Source: an uncultured Prevotella sp. (GTDB lineage Bacteria > Bacteroidota > Bacteroidia > Bacteroidales > Bacteroidaceae). From it: DNA of 39,640 nt. Location: positions 1-39,640 of the forward strand of contig CAKPRX010000010.1 in NCBI GenBank assembly GCA_934183135.1, read 5' to 3'. Shown here piece after piece: positions 1 to 8,337 of the stretch; the stretch's first letter is position 1; every line of letters begins with the position of its first letter. The notes under the pieces are model-generated. The model saw only the letters and a program-made list of their open reading frames with translations, was not told where the DNA came from and made no database searches. The translations under genes were made by a program, and so were the position numbers.

Positions 1-1
1 G

Positions 2-850
2 CATATAGGTCGCGCTATAAATAATGTGCGTTGTTTTGCCCGTGAAATATTCGTTGTAGATAGCTATAGTCTGGATGATACGGTGGCATTGGCCAAGGGT
101 ATGGGAGCCAAAGTGGTCTGCCATAAATTTGTTACCCAAGCCTTGCAATTTCAGTGGGCTTTGGACACGTTGCCCATTCGCACTGCGTGGGTGCTTAGGC
201 TTGATGCCGATGAATATCTTACAGATGCGCTGATAACAGAAATAGAACAGGTGCTGCCAAGTACTCCCCCCGAAATAATGGCCTATACCATGCCTCGTTT
301 GCAAAAGTTTATGGGCCGCGAGATACGCCATGGCATCGTGCCGCTCATCCTTCTGCGCCTGTTCCGCACCGGCAAGGCACGGATAGAGGCCAAGCTGATG
401 GACGAGCATCTCTATGTAACCGAGGGAACGGTGGCCAGTCTGCAGGGCGCGTTCTACGATGACAGCCTGATAACCCTTACCGAGTGGACGGCCAAGCACA
501 ACGGCTACGCCAGCCGCGAGGCCATCGACCTGCTCTGTACCGAGTACGGCCTTAACGACTTCTCGCAGGTCCATAACACCGGCGCCCACGCTGCCAAGGT
601 TCGCGCCCGCAAGCTGAAGTACGCCCGGCTCCCTCTCTTTTGGCGTTGCTTCGCCTTCTTTATCTACCGCTACTTTATTCGCCTCGGTTTCCTCGACGGA
701 AAGGAAGGCTTCCTCTGGCACTTCCTCCAGGGCTGGTGGTACCGTACCCTTGCCGATGCCAAAGTGTACGAACTCAAGAAGGCTTGCCACTGGGACGAGA
801 ATAAGATAATGCAGGAGGTGAACCGCAGGCTCGATGCCATGAACCGATAG
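2..850 (+). CDS. Family 2 glycosyltransferase, WaaE/KdtX-like, 5' end cut by window
   Basis: Inverting GT-A glycosyltransferase likely to add a sugar to lipopolysaccharide core or another surface glycan at the inner face of the cytoplasmic membrane. The reading frame is open back to base 2 and reads HIGRAINNVRCFAREIFVVDS, so a GTG codon at 26 is internal and the true start lies upstream. The segment FAREIFVVDSYSLDDT is the nucleotide-binding strand typical of WaaE/KdtX-type GT2 enzymes, and RLDADE (about 60 residues after that GTG) carries the metal-binding DxD-like motif. A basic, aromatic C-terminal third (FWRCFAFFIYRYFIRLGFLDG) suggests membrane association. It is followed after 33 bp by a second GT2 gene. 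The first ~330 bases are visibly more AT-rich than the rest. The exact sugar and acceptor cannot be told. Confidence 0.85.
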   Translation, partial: HIGRAINNVRCFAREIFVVDSYSLDDTVALAKGMGAKVVCHKFVTQALQFQWALDTLPIRTAWVLRLDADEYLTDALITEIEQVLPSTPPEIMAYTMPRLQKFMGREIRHGIVPLILLRLFRTGKARIEAKLMDEHLYVTEGTVASLQGAFYDDSLITLTEWTAKHNGYASREAIDLLCTEYGLNDFSQVHNTGAHAAKVRARKLKYARLPLFWRCFAFFIYRYFIRLGFLDGKEGFLWHFLQGWWYRTLADAKVYELKKACHWDENKIMQEVNRRLDAMNR

Positions 851-883
851 TCCTGCGGCCTCTGCCAAGATAGATTACCAGAT

Positions 884-1642
884 ATGAAAGTGTCGATTAT
901 TACGACCTGCCTGAACCGCGTTAATACCATAGGAAAAGCCATAGAGAGCGTACTGGCTCAAGATTTTCCCGATATAGAATACATAGTCATAGACGGAGGC
1001 TCCACGGATGGCTCCCTGGACGTGATACGCCGCTACGCCGACCGCTTGGCGGTGCTCAGAAGCGAGCCCGACAACGGCATGTACGAGGCCATCAACAAGG
1101 GCATACGCCTGGCCACCGGCGAGGTGGTGGGCCTGGTCCATTCGGACGATGAGCTCTACGACCGCCATGTCCTCTCTGATGTGGTGAGCCGTCTGCAGCA
1201 CAGCGGGGCCGACATGGTATATGGCAACGGCGTGTACCTGCGCGGCAGCCGCGTCGTACGCAACTGGGTAAGTGGCCCCCTGCACCGGTGGAAACTGCGG
1301 ATGGGCTGGCTGCCACTGCATCCCACCTGCTATATACGGCGGACGGCGTTAGACAGATGGGGACTGTACGACGAGCGATACCACATAGCGGCCGATACCG
1401 AACTGCTGCTACGCTATCTGTACCAGGCCCGCATACCGGCAGTATATATGCCGCGCTATATCGTACGGATGAGCATGGGCGGACTGTCTACCAGTTCGCA
1501 GCGACGGCACGAGATGTGGCGCGAGGACGTGGCTGTGTACCGCTCGATGGGCTTGCCGGGCCGGATGATGAAGATAATGAAAATGGCGTGGAAGATTCCA
1601 CAATTTATAACAACAAGGAAACACTATGAAGCAGACTGTTAA
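884..1642 (+). CDS. Family 2 glycosyltransferase (252 aa)
   Basis: GT2 glycosyltransferase for surface polysaccharide assembly, using a nucleotide sugar in the cytoplasm. The N-terminus MKVSIITTCLNRVNTIGKAI is the first GT-A strand and helix. VIDGGSTDGS (residues 36-45), DNGMYEAINKG (63-73) and LVHSDDE (84-90, the DxD-type metal site) follow in the usual order. The EPDNGMYEAINKG segment is typical of a small-enzyme GT2 subgroup often annotated as PGL/p-HBAD-like or WfgS-like glycosyltransferases, though the substrate is unknown. Its end overlaps the next gene by 17 bp, so the two are probably co-translated. It lies downstream of another GT2 gene, within the end of a polysaccharide locus. Confidence 0.88.
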   Translation: MKVSIITTCLNRVNTIGKAIESVLAQDFPDIEYIVIDGGSTDGSLDVIRRYADRLAVLRSEPDNGMYEAINKGIRLATGEVVGLVHSDDELYDRHVLSDVVSRLQHSGADMVYGNGVYLRGSRVVRNWVSGPLHRWKLRMGWLPLHPTCYIRRTALDRWGLYDERYHIAADTELLLRYLYQARIPAVYMPRYIVRMSMGGLSTSSQRRHEMWREDVAVYRSMGLPGRMMKIMKMAWKIPQFITTRKHYEADC

Positions 1643-2717
1643 GGACGAGTTGCTGTCGCTGCTGCGCTGCGAGCTGTGCGGCCAGGAGGTGCCCTCGGCC
1701 AGCTATACCCCCGAAGAGTTCAAGGTGCTTATCCGGATGGCCCGCGAGCAGGCCGTGTCGGCCTTGGTGGCCGAGTGCCTGATGAAGCACAACGTAAAGG
1801 TCAATGACGATGGGGCCATGGAGATAATGGCCATCCTGGTGAGCCACCAGCGCCATGCCGCACAGATAGACGCCCATGTGGCCACGCTGGCCACGCTGCT
1901 GAACACCCGCCACATACCCTACGCGGTATTCAAGGGGCAGGTGGCAGCCCGCTACTACGACCGCCCGTACCTCAGGAGCACGGGCGATGTAGACTTCTAC
2001 GTGCCACCTGCTTACTATGAGCAAGCCAAGGAGGTGGTGAGCCGTGAGATGAGCGCAACCATCGCCGACGACCACCTGGACAAGCACTGCGAGTTTGACT
2101 TTGGCGGCACACGGTTCGAGATGCACCATCGGGTAGAGACCTTTGGCAACGCCAGGCACCAGCGCCGGTTCGACGCGCTCACCCTCAGCGATGTAACTGG
2201 CCACCGCGTAGCCACCCAGACCATCGGCGGCACTCAGGTGGCAGTGTTCTCACCCATAGTGGATATACTCGTCATCTTCAAGCATCTGTTTAACCATCTG
2301 TTAGTCGAAGGGGTGGGGTTGCGACAGGTTTGCGACCTGATGCTGATGCTGCGCCGCTACCGGGGCACCTACTCCGTGAGCGAGCTGGCCACCGCCCTCC
2401 ATCAGACAGGGTACTACAATGCCTTCTTGGCCATGGGGGCGCTCATGGTGCGCCACTTAGGTATGGCGGCGGCCGACTTTCCCATGGCCATACCCACCAA
2501 ATATCATCTGTGGGGCGACCGTATCAAAGAAGAAATACTCTCCGGAGGAAATTTTGGCAAGTATGGGCGAACCTACAGGCATCCCGGCAAACTCAAAAGC
2601 CTCGAAACGGCCAGTATGGCCCTGTGTCACTGTCTCTGGCTCATGCCCCTGGCTCCTATAGATATTCTCTGTCTTATCCCTAAGCGTATCCGTATATCCT
2701 TCAGTAAGTACGTTTAG
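1626..2717 (+). CDS. Nucleotidyltransferase-fold protein (PF14907-like), 363 aa
   Basis: Resembles the 'uncharacterised nucleotidyltransferase' family PF14907 (NTP_transf_5), often found in polysaccharide or peptide-biosynthesis loci. The core is FKGQVAARYYDRPYLRSTGD (residues 102-120) followed by DVDFYV. The lysine before the first strand and the GDVD acid pair (120-123) match the family's hG-D-x-D metal site, and FEMHHRVE (164-171) supplies the third conserved strand. The gene overlaps the upstream glycosyltransferase by 17 bp, so they share a transcript. Transferred group and acceptor are unknown; modification of a glycan or carrier is inferred from position only. It ends 11 bp from the stop of a convergent gene, leaving no room for a separate terminator. 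Confidence 0.75.
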   Translation: MKQTVKDELLSLLRCELCGQEVPSASYTPEEFKVLIRMAREQAVSALVAECLMKHNVKVNDDGAMEIMAILVSHQRHAAQIDAHVATLATLLNTRHIPYAVFKGQVAARYYDRPYLRSTGDVDFYVPPAYYEQAKEVVSREMSATIADDHLDKHCEFDFGGTRFEMHHRVETFGNARHQRRFDALTLSDVTGHRVATQTIGGTQVAVFSPIVDILVIFKHLFNHLLVEGVGLRQVCDLMLMLRRYRGTYSVSELATALHQTGYYNAFLAMGALMVRHLGMAAADFPMAIPTKYHLWGDRIKEEILSGGNFGKYGRTYRHPGKLKSLETASMALCHCLWLMPLAPIDILCLIPKRIRISFSKYV

Positions 2718-2728
2718 GGGCTTAATCC

Positions 2729-3508
2729 CTATTTCTTGTTGTAATAGTACTGTCCCTTGTGCAGGGTCTGACGGCCAAACTCGATGGCATGAGTGGGGCA
2801 GTGGTGGTAGCATGCGAAGCAGGTAAGGCAGTTGCCCTGGTGCTTCCATACAGGCTCCATGTCTTTGCCGCCACGTATATCGTGTACCGGACACACGCTG
2901 GCACACAGCCCGCAACGTGTACAGCGGTCACCGTCTACATGAAAACGCCTGTCGGTAATCAGGTGTCGGGTGAAGAAGCCACCGATAACCCCGCTGAACA
3001 GGGCGGGCAGAGGCCCCTTGACTATCTGGCGCACCCCCGCGGCTCCCGTGAGAATGGTGCCGGTGACAAACCGCTTCAGCTCGGCGGCCGCGTGCTGCTT
3101 CTTGGCTCGCTCTTTCTCAGGCGTGTCTACATCCATGAACGGCAGGCCCACATACGACTCGGGCATAATGAGCGACAGCGCCGCGCTGAGCGCCAGTCCA
3201 TGTGGGGCCAGGTCGGCCTCGAGCATCTCGGTGGCCTTGCCTATGCTGTCGCCCGCCGTGTAGACCAGGTAGGTGTACACGGGACCGGTGGCGACAAACC
3301 GGCACTTGCTAAGAAAAGTTCTTACTAACACCGGAGGCCTCCATCCATGCACGGGGATGACAAATCCCAGTCGTTCGCCCGCTTGCAGGGTATAAGTCAT
3401 GTCGCCCTGCATCTCATCGGGTATGTATAGCAGCCTGTCGGCCGTAGCCTCGGCGACATACTTGGCCGCCCATTTTGAATTGCCTGTACCTGAGAAATAG
3501 AATATCAT
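2729..3508 (-). CDS. EFR1-family flavodoxin/ferredoxin protein (259 aa)
   Basis: Electron-transfer protein with an N-terminal flavodoxin-like FMN domain and C-terminal double [4Fe-4S] ferredoxin. The FMN phosphate loop SGTGNS is at residues 6-11 right after the start. Two CxxCxxCxxxC clusters lie at C196/C199/C202/C206 and C227/C230/C233/C237. This architecture matches the EFR1 family found in anaerobes; physiological partners are generally unknown. The ATG at 3508 is forced: an in-frame TAA sits 12 bases upstream, inside the promoter's own -7 box, and the next Met would delete the FMN loop. The promoter-to-start distance is only 4 bases, which suggests a leaderless message. It is divergent from the kinase-like gene. 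Confidence 0.88.
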   Translation of the reverse strand: MIFYFSGTGNSKWAAKYVAEATADRLLYIPDEMQGDMTYTLQAGERLGFVIPVHGWRPPVLVRTFLSKCRFVATGPVYTYLVYTAGDSIGKATEMLEADLAPHGLALSAALSLIMPESYVGLPFMDVDTPEKERAKKQHAAAELKRFVTGTILTGAAGVRQIVKGPLPALFSGVIGGFFTRHLITDRRFHVDGDRCTRCGLCASVCPVHDIRGGKDMEPVWKHQGNCLTCFACYHHCPTHAIEFGRQTLHKGQYYYNKK

Positions 3509-3512
3509 GCTA

Positions 3513-3543
3513 CAAAATTAGCCAAACCACTATAAAAAACAAA
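3513..3543 (-). promoter_or_regulatory. Bacteroidota promoter for the EFR1 gene
   Basis: Read on the minus strand, TTTG (3543-3540), a 19-bp spacer, then TAATTTTG (3520-3513), a full match to the Bacteroidota TTTG / TAnnTTTG pattern. The -7 box ends only 4 bases before the ATG, so transcription should begin at or within a base or two of the start codon. Confidence 0.6.
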
Positions 3544-3547
3544 ATAA

Positions 3548-3582
3548 TTGTGGCAATATGTGTAAAACATTTCGTATATTTG
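3548..3582 (+). promoter_or_regulatory. Bacteroidota promoter for the kinase-like gene
   Basis: TATATTTG at 3575-3582 matches the -7 consensus TAnnTTTG. A partial -33 element (ATTG, ending 3550) lies 24 bp upstream, a slightly long spacer. The start codon is 34 bases downstream. It is back to back with the promoter of the EFR1 gene. Confidence 0.5.
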
Positions 3583-3616
3583 CCCTCGTATTATATATAA
3601 TGTATTAATAGATATA

Positions 3617-4768
3617 ATGAGCAGATTGGACTTTACCTCTACAAAATTTGTGGAAGTTCCTTCAAAGGGTATCTTCCTCTTTCTAAAATATACTGACGGA
3701 GACAAGGCGTATATGGTCAAGGCGCTGAAGCCTGAGCACAGAGACAGACCTCAGTACAGGGCCTTGCTGAAAAAGGAGTTTGACGCGGTGACCAAGCTGC
3801 ACAGCACCTATCTGCCCACGTACTACGAGGTGGCCGACGACACGCCCTATGGGCGCGCCATCGTGGAGGAGTACATCGCCGGAAGGTCTCTGGCCGACTA
3901 CCTGACCGAGAGCCACTCGGCAGAGGAGCACGACGCCGTGGCCCGGCAGCTCATGGATGCCCTTCAGAGCATACATGCGCATTATATGCTTCACCGCAAC
4001 CTCAAGCCGTCTAACATTATCATTACCGCGCAGGGTGACAACGTGAAGCTGATAGACCTGCGCCCGGCCTTTGCCGACGAGATACAGGCCCCCTTTACCA
4101 CTACGCGGTTCCTGGCTCCCGAGCAGAAGGACGAGACGGTGGGCGTAGACACCCGGTCGGACGTGTACGCCCTGGGCATGATACTGAAACTGATGACGCT
4201 GCCCGATAACTTCCAGCATGTCATCGCCCGGTGTTGCAGCCTGGGCCGCAGCGACCGGTTCATGGATGCCGAGGAGGTCAAGAGGGCCCTGGACACCCGC
4301 CCGCCCGTAGACCGCAGCAAGCTGTATAAGATTGCTGGTGCTGTAGTGGCAGTGGCAGTAATCGTAGGCGTGGCCCAGTACTTCGTGAAGAACGGCTTCG
4401 GAACGGCTGACACGGTCGACATGCAGGAGACCACCTCGTATGCCCTGTCCGACACCACGGCACAGACCCCTGCAGCTCAGACTGCCGACACCGACACCGC
4501 AGCGATAGCTGCCGATGCCACAGCGTCCGGTGCACAGGTAGACAGCGTGAAGAATGTGATAGCCGCGCAGCTGGAGCACATCTACCGTCCGTACGAGACC
4601 GACTCGGTGGGACAGCACGCCCGCTCGCAGATACGTGCGCAGGTCAAGAGCTGTTACCGTAGGCTGATGCGCCAGCTCAGCGGTATGACGCCCGAAGACC
4701 GCGATGCCATCGATGCCTACTTTGCCAAGTACCGCAAGAACAAGGAGGCCCAGCTTACTTACAAGTAG
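3617..4768 (+). CDS. Membrane-anchored Ser/Thr kinase-fold protein with HRN motif, probable pseudokinase
   Basis: Bacterial Hanks-type kinase fold on the cytoplasmic side, one membrane helix, and an extracytoplasmic tail. Visible landmarks are the VAIK-type lysine K35 (YMVKAL), the helix-C glutamate E54, catalytic-loop HRNLKPSN (126-133), DLR (147-149) where DFG is expected, APE (167-169) and the helix-F SDVYALG (181-187). The catalytic-base aspartate of HRD is Asn128, the glycine-rich loop is not recognisable and DFG is DLR, so phosphotransfer is doubtful. ATP binding may remain because K35, N133 and D147 are kept. The membrane segment is about 238-257, followed by a Thr/Ala/Asp-rich linker and a helical tail (about 310-383). 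It has its own promoter and terminator and is monocistronic. Target and signal are unknown. Confidence 0.8.
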   Translation: MSRLDFTSTKFVEVPSKGIFLFLKYTDGDKAYMVKALKPEHRDRPQYRALLKKEFDAVTKLHSTYLPTYYEVADDTPYGRAIVEEYIAGRSLADYLTESHSAEEHDAVARQLMDALQSIHAHYMLHRNLKPSNIIITAQGDNVKLIDLRPAFADEIQAPFTTTRFLAPEQKDETVGVDTRSDVYALGMILKLMTLPDNFQHVIARCCSLGRSDRFMDAEEVKRALDTRPPVDRSKLYKIAGAVVAVAVIVGVAQYFVKNGFGTADTVDMQETTSYALSDTTAQTPAAQTADTDTAAIAADATASGAQVDSVKNVIAAQLEHIYRPYETDSVGQHARSQIRAQVKSCYRRLMRQLSGMTPEDRDAIDAYFAKYRKNKEAQLTYK

Positions 4769-4788
4769 GCTCGGCACACCACCATAGC

Positions 4789-4827
4789 AAGAGGACAGGT
4801 CTTCCCGTGGCCCGTCCTCTTTTTTTT
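4789..4827 (+). terminator. Rho-independent terminator after the kinase-like gene
   Basis: AAGAGGAC (4789-4796) pairs with GTCCTCTT (4814-4821) around a 17-nt loop and runs into an eight-T tract. It lies 20 bases after the stop codon. Confidence 0.85.
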
Positions 4828-5015
4828 GCCATCATGGGATGAGAAGGTAGAAGGGGGAAGCCTGCCCGGCAGGCACACAGTGGCTTACGCGATGGGCCGA
4901 AAGGTTCGCCTGGTGAACGACGGGCAGCCCTACGCTCGCCGACCGTGCCACCCGGGACTTATGTCGCTTCCATAAACGCCATAGACTACATCGTGGTTAT
5001 AACCACGGCTCGAAC
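4828..5015. other. Intergenic stretch before dispersed repeat copy 1
   Basis: No supported gene. It holds two small dyads: GCCTGCC/GGCAGGC around one base (about 4860-4874) and a perfect 16-bp palindrome CGTGGTTATAACCACG (4992-5007). The second lies just outside the dispersed repeat and is not present beside the other copy. Confidence 0.5.
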
Positions 5016-5496
5016 TGCGAAAAACCTTTACACGCAACTGTATATTTATGCAAAGCCAGCGGCGATAATGTATAAATATACAGCCGTAACGACCACTTTT
5101 CGGGGCGTAATTCTCGGAAAATTTTAACAAACCAGAACGATTTTCGGGGCCATCGGGGGTGTTTCGGAGCATCGCGAGGGGCGTAAAAGTAACAACCTTT
5201 TACAAAATAGGGACATTACGCGCCTTTTTCGCCGCTATTTTCAGCTCTGGCGAGGTCGGTTTTCAGGGTCGCCAAGATGGTCATTTTTTTGCCCGCGATG
5301 GTCATTACGATTCTAATGACCATCGCGGGCAAAAAAATGACGGTTTTCGGGTGGTCTGAAAATGGCCATTTTCGACACCGCCACCTCCTCGGCGAGCGTA
5401 CAGACAACTTATGGAAAGCCGACAGCCCTCGCCCGATGTCGAAACACCCCAAAATGTATATTTATGCAATATCAGAAAAATCTTTACGATACAGGT
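5016..5496 (+). repeat. Dispersed ~480-bp structured intergenic repeat, copy 1
   Basis: Roughly three quarters identical by eye, in the same orientation, to 23926-24406. It contains in order: a 12-bp inverted repeat CTGTATATTTAT/ATAAATATACAG (5038-5049, 5072-5083); GTAAAAG/CTTTTAC (5183-5189, 5197-5203); a perfect 28-bp inverted repeat with 6-nt loop (5280-5341); a palindrome GAAAATGGCCATTTTC (5358-5373); and a further TGTATATTTAT near the right end (about 5455-5465). Bases 5343-5392 are identical to copy 2 over 50 positions. No transposase or target-site duplication is visible. Conservation sits in dyads and not in any one reading frame, so it looks like a non-coding mobile or structural element. 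Confidence 0.85.
5280..5341. repeat. Perfect 28-bp inverted repeat with 6-nt loop (in copy 1)
   Basis: Left arm 5280-5307 and right arm 5314-5341 are exact reverse complements; the loop is CGATTC (5308-5313). The arms contain GCCCGCGATGGTCATTA next to the loop and an A/T tract farther out. In copy 2 the loop reads GAATCG, its exact reverse complement. Confidence 0.95.
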
Positions 5497-5760
5497 CGGC
5501 GAATTGCCCGTCGGCATTAGCGGACATGAACTCCGTCGTCAGAAGGCAGAAGGCCAGCTTCCTCATCGCCCGTAGCCCACATGGTGACGGCTATGGGCGT
5601 TGTCAGAACCTTGCCGGCACCAGACGCGGGGCGCCCTGCCTGCCCTACACCTTAATATATATACGCGCGCGCGAGTGAGAGCGGCCGTTGCCGGTGGGGG
5701 CGTCATGGGCCGCATACTACTGACAGCCCTGTGACAGATGGCAGACACACGTAGGGCCGC
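5497..5760. other. Non-coding region upstream of groESL control region
   Basis: No supported gene. A 19-nt alternating purine-pyrimidine run, (AT) steps passing into (CG)5, occupies 5655-5673 and could adopt Z-DNA. The rest is unremarkable up to the TGACA-rich block. Confidence 0.45.
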
Positions 5761-5819
5761 CAGTGTGACACGACTGACAGAAATGACACGCGCAGTGTCA
5801 GCCTGGCATGACACTTTTG
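5720..5819 (+). promoter_or_regulatory. TGACA/TGTCA-rich activator region upstream of groESL
   Basis: Repeated copies of TGACA, TGACAC and GTGTCA cluster here, including a clean dyad TGACAC-N5-GTGTCA (5784-5789 and 5795-5800) and further copies at about 5766, 5775 and 5810. The block lies about 15-115 bp upstream of the sigma-54-like promoter, where an enhancer-binding activator would be expected. A weak housekeeping -7 candidate, CACTTTTG, is at 5812-5819. The activator's identity is not known. Confidence 0.5.
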
Positions 5820-5833
5820 ACGCAGAAACCGCA

Positions 5834-5850
5834 TTGGCACGCTTTTCGCA
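5834..5850 (+). promoter_or_regulatory. Sigma-54-like promoter for groESL
   Basis: TTGGCACG-CTTT-TCGCA has the invariant GG (5836-5837) and GC (5848-5849) separated by 10 bases, and departs from TTGGCACG-N4-TTGCA at one base. The predicted start site is near 5861, about 30 bases before the groES ATG. Good TAnnTTTG housekeeping boxes are absent close by. Confidence 0.55.
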
Positions 5851-5891
5851 TAATGGAGGGTAACGAAATAACGAACTTAAAAGATACGATT

Positions 5892-6164
5892 ATGAAACTT
5901 AAACCATTAGCAGACAGAGTGCTGGTTCTCCCTGCACCAGCTGAAGAAAAAGTAGGTGGAATTATTATCCCTGATACAGCCAAGGAAAAACCACAGCGTG
6001 GTAAGGTCATCGCCGTAGGACAGGGTACCAAGGACGAAGAGATGGTACTCAAGGAGGGCGACATCGTGCTCTATGGCAAATATGCCGGTACTGAGATTGA
6101 GAATGGTGGCGAGAAGTATCTGATGATGCGCCAGAGTGACGTATTGGCTATCGCCGAGGAATAA
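5892..6164 (+). CDS. groES: Co-chaperonin GroES (90 aa)
   Basis: Heptameric cap that closes the GroEL folding chamber in the cytoplasm. The protein [14 protein letters not shown]...VLAIAEE spans the normal ~90 residues, with the mobile loop ([20 protein letters not shown] region, about 18-37) and the [14 protein letters not shown] core. An in-frame ATG at 5808 would give 28 extra residues with no counterpart in the family and would lie upstream of the predicted transcript start, so the ATG at 5892 is chosen. It is followed 39 bp later by groEL in the usual two-gene operon. A sigma-54-like promoter sits upstream. Confidence 0.97.
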   Translation: MKLKPLADRVLVLPAPAEEKVGGIIIPDTAKEKPQRGKVIAVGQGTKDEEMVLKEGDIVLYGKYAGTEIENGGEKYLMMRQSDVLAIAEE

Positions 6165-6188
6165 AAGACAATAATTAACTTAATATAG

Positions 6189-7823
<1,635 letters not shown>

Positions 7824-7858
7824 TCGTATAGCGACCGATTTCCAATTTTCAGATAGGG

Positions 7859-7890
7859 GAGGGTAACCTTGGGGTTGCCCTCTCTTTTTT
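7859..7890 (+). terminator. Terminator of groESL
   Basis: GAGGGTAACC pairs with GGTTGCCCTC (10 bp, one G-U) around a 4-nt loop and is followed by TCTTTTTTT. It lies 35 bases after the groEL stop. Confidence 0.9.
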
Positions 7891-8134
7891 TATTCTTACC
7901 ATGCCTGTATTCGACCGAGGTATATCATGGTGATAGGCCATACGGCCCGTGGCAGCGGTTTCGGCTCTATGGCTATTATGGCCTATACCAGTAACCACCC
8001 TAAGCGAGACTTGCAGAAAGCTGCCAATGCCCCTCCGGGAACCATAGACCCACCAGTCCCGCTACCGTGCTGTCAAGTGGACGGATACTCAGTCATTCTG
8101 GTAAGCCCATGACCCTCAGCCCACCTCTTTATAT
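7891..8134. other. Intergenic stretch with a decayed repeat unit
   Basis: No convincing gene; a 61-codon open frame at 7927-8112 has no recognisable content. The last part (about 8071-8134) aligns loosely with the 64-bp repeat that follows and appears to be a degenerate extra unit. Confidence 0.4.
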
Positions 8135-8264
8135 AGAAAACAGGCGGCGCCTCGGCCATCTGAGCAAGCCCATGGCACTCGGCTTGCACTGTTTTTGCAG
8201 AAAACAGGCGGCGCCTCGGCCATCCGAGCAAGCTCATGGCGCTCGGCTTGCACTGTTTTTTATG
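8135..8264. repeat. Two tandem 64-bp hairpin-forming repeat units
   Basis: Units at 8135-8198 and 8199-8264 differ at only a few positions. Each begins AGAAAACAGGCGGCGCCTCG and ends in CTGTTTTT. Each can fold twice: outer AAAACAG/CTGTTTT and, in unit 1, inner GCAAGCC/GGCTTGC. In unit 2 the inner arm changes to GCAAGCT, leaving a G-T pair. The 64-bp period is not a multiple of three, which argues against coding. Confidence 0.85.
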
Positions 8265-8302
8265 CAAATTCTTAATTATTTATCTTTTTTTACGCAAAAT
8301 TC

Positions 8303-8333
8303 TTTGTCGCAAATGGAAATATAGCTAACTTTG
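8303..8333 (+). promoter_or_regulatory. Strong Bacteroidota promoter for an orphan small transcript
   Basis: TTTG (8303-8306), a 19-bp spacer and TAACTTTG (8326-8333) form a full-consensus promoter. The predicted start is about 8338-8340. There is no long open frame downstream before a terminator at 8419. Confidence 0.7.
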
Positions 8334-8337
8334 CAAC

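Noticed and set aside
3683..4777. 364-codon frame antisense to the kinase-like gene
   Set aside because: Shadow frame; the plus strand has clear kinase motifs, promoter and terminator.
5216..5678. Open frames on both strands across repeat copy 1, similar to frames in copy 2
   Set aside because: Similarity appears in several frames at once and reflects palindromic DNA conservation; they lack recognisable domains and end at different places in the two copies.
5801..5819. Second sigma-54 site CTGGCATG upstream of groES
   Set aside because: The GC expected 10 bases after GG is TT, so spacing and sequence fail.
7927..8112. 61-codon open frame after groEL
   Set aside because: No signal peptide, domain or promoter; it runs into the decayed repeat unit.
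8135..8264. CRISPR array
   Set aside because: Only two direct units in tandem with no unique spacers and no cas genes.
8073..8267. 64-codon minus-strand frame across the 64-bp repeats
   Set aside because: The repeated peptide changes frame between units because 64 is not divisible by three.
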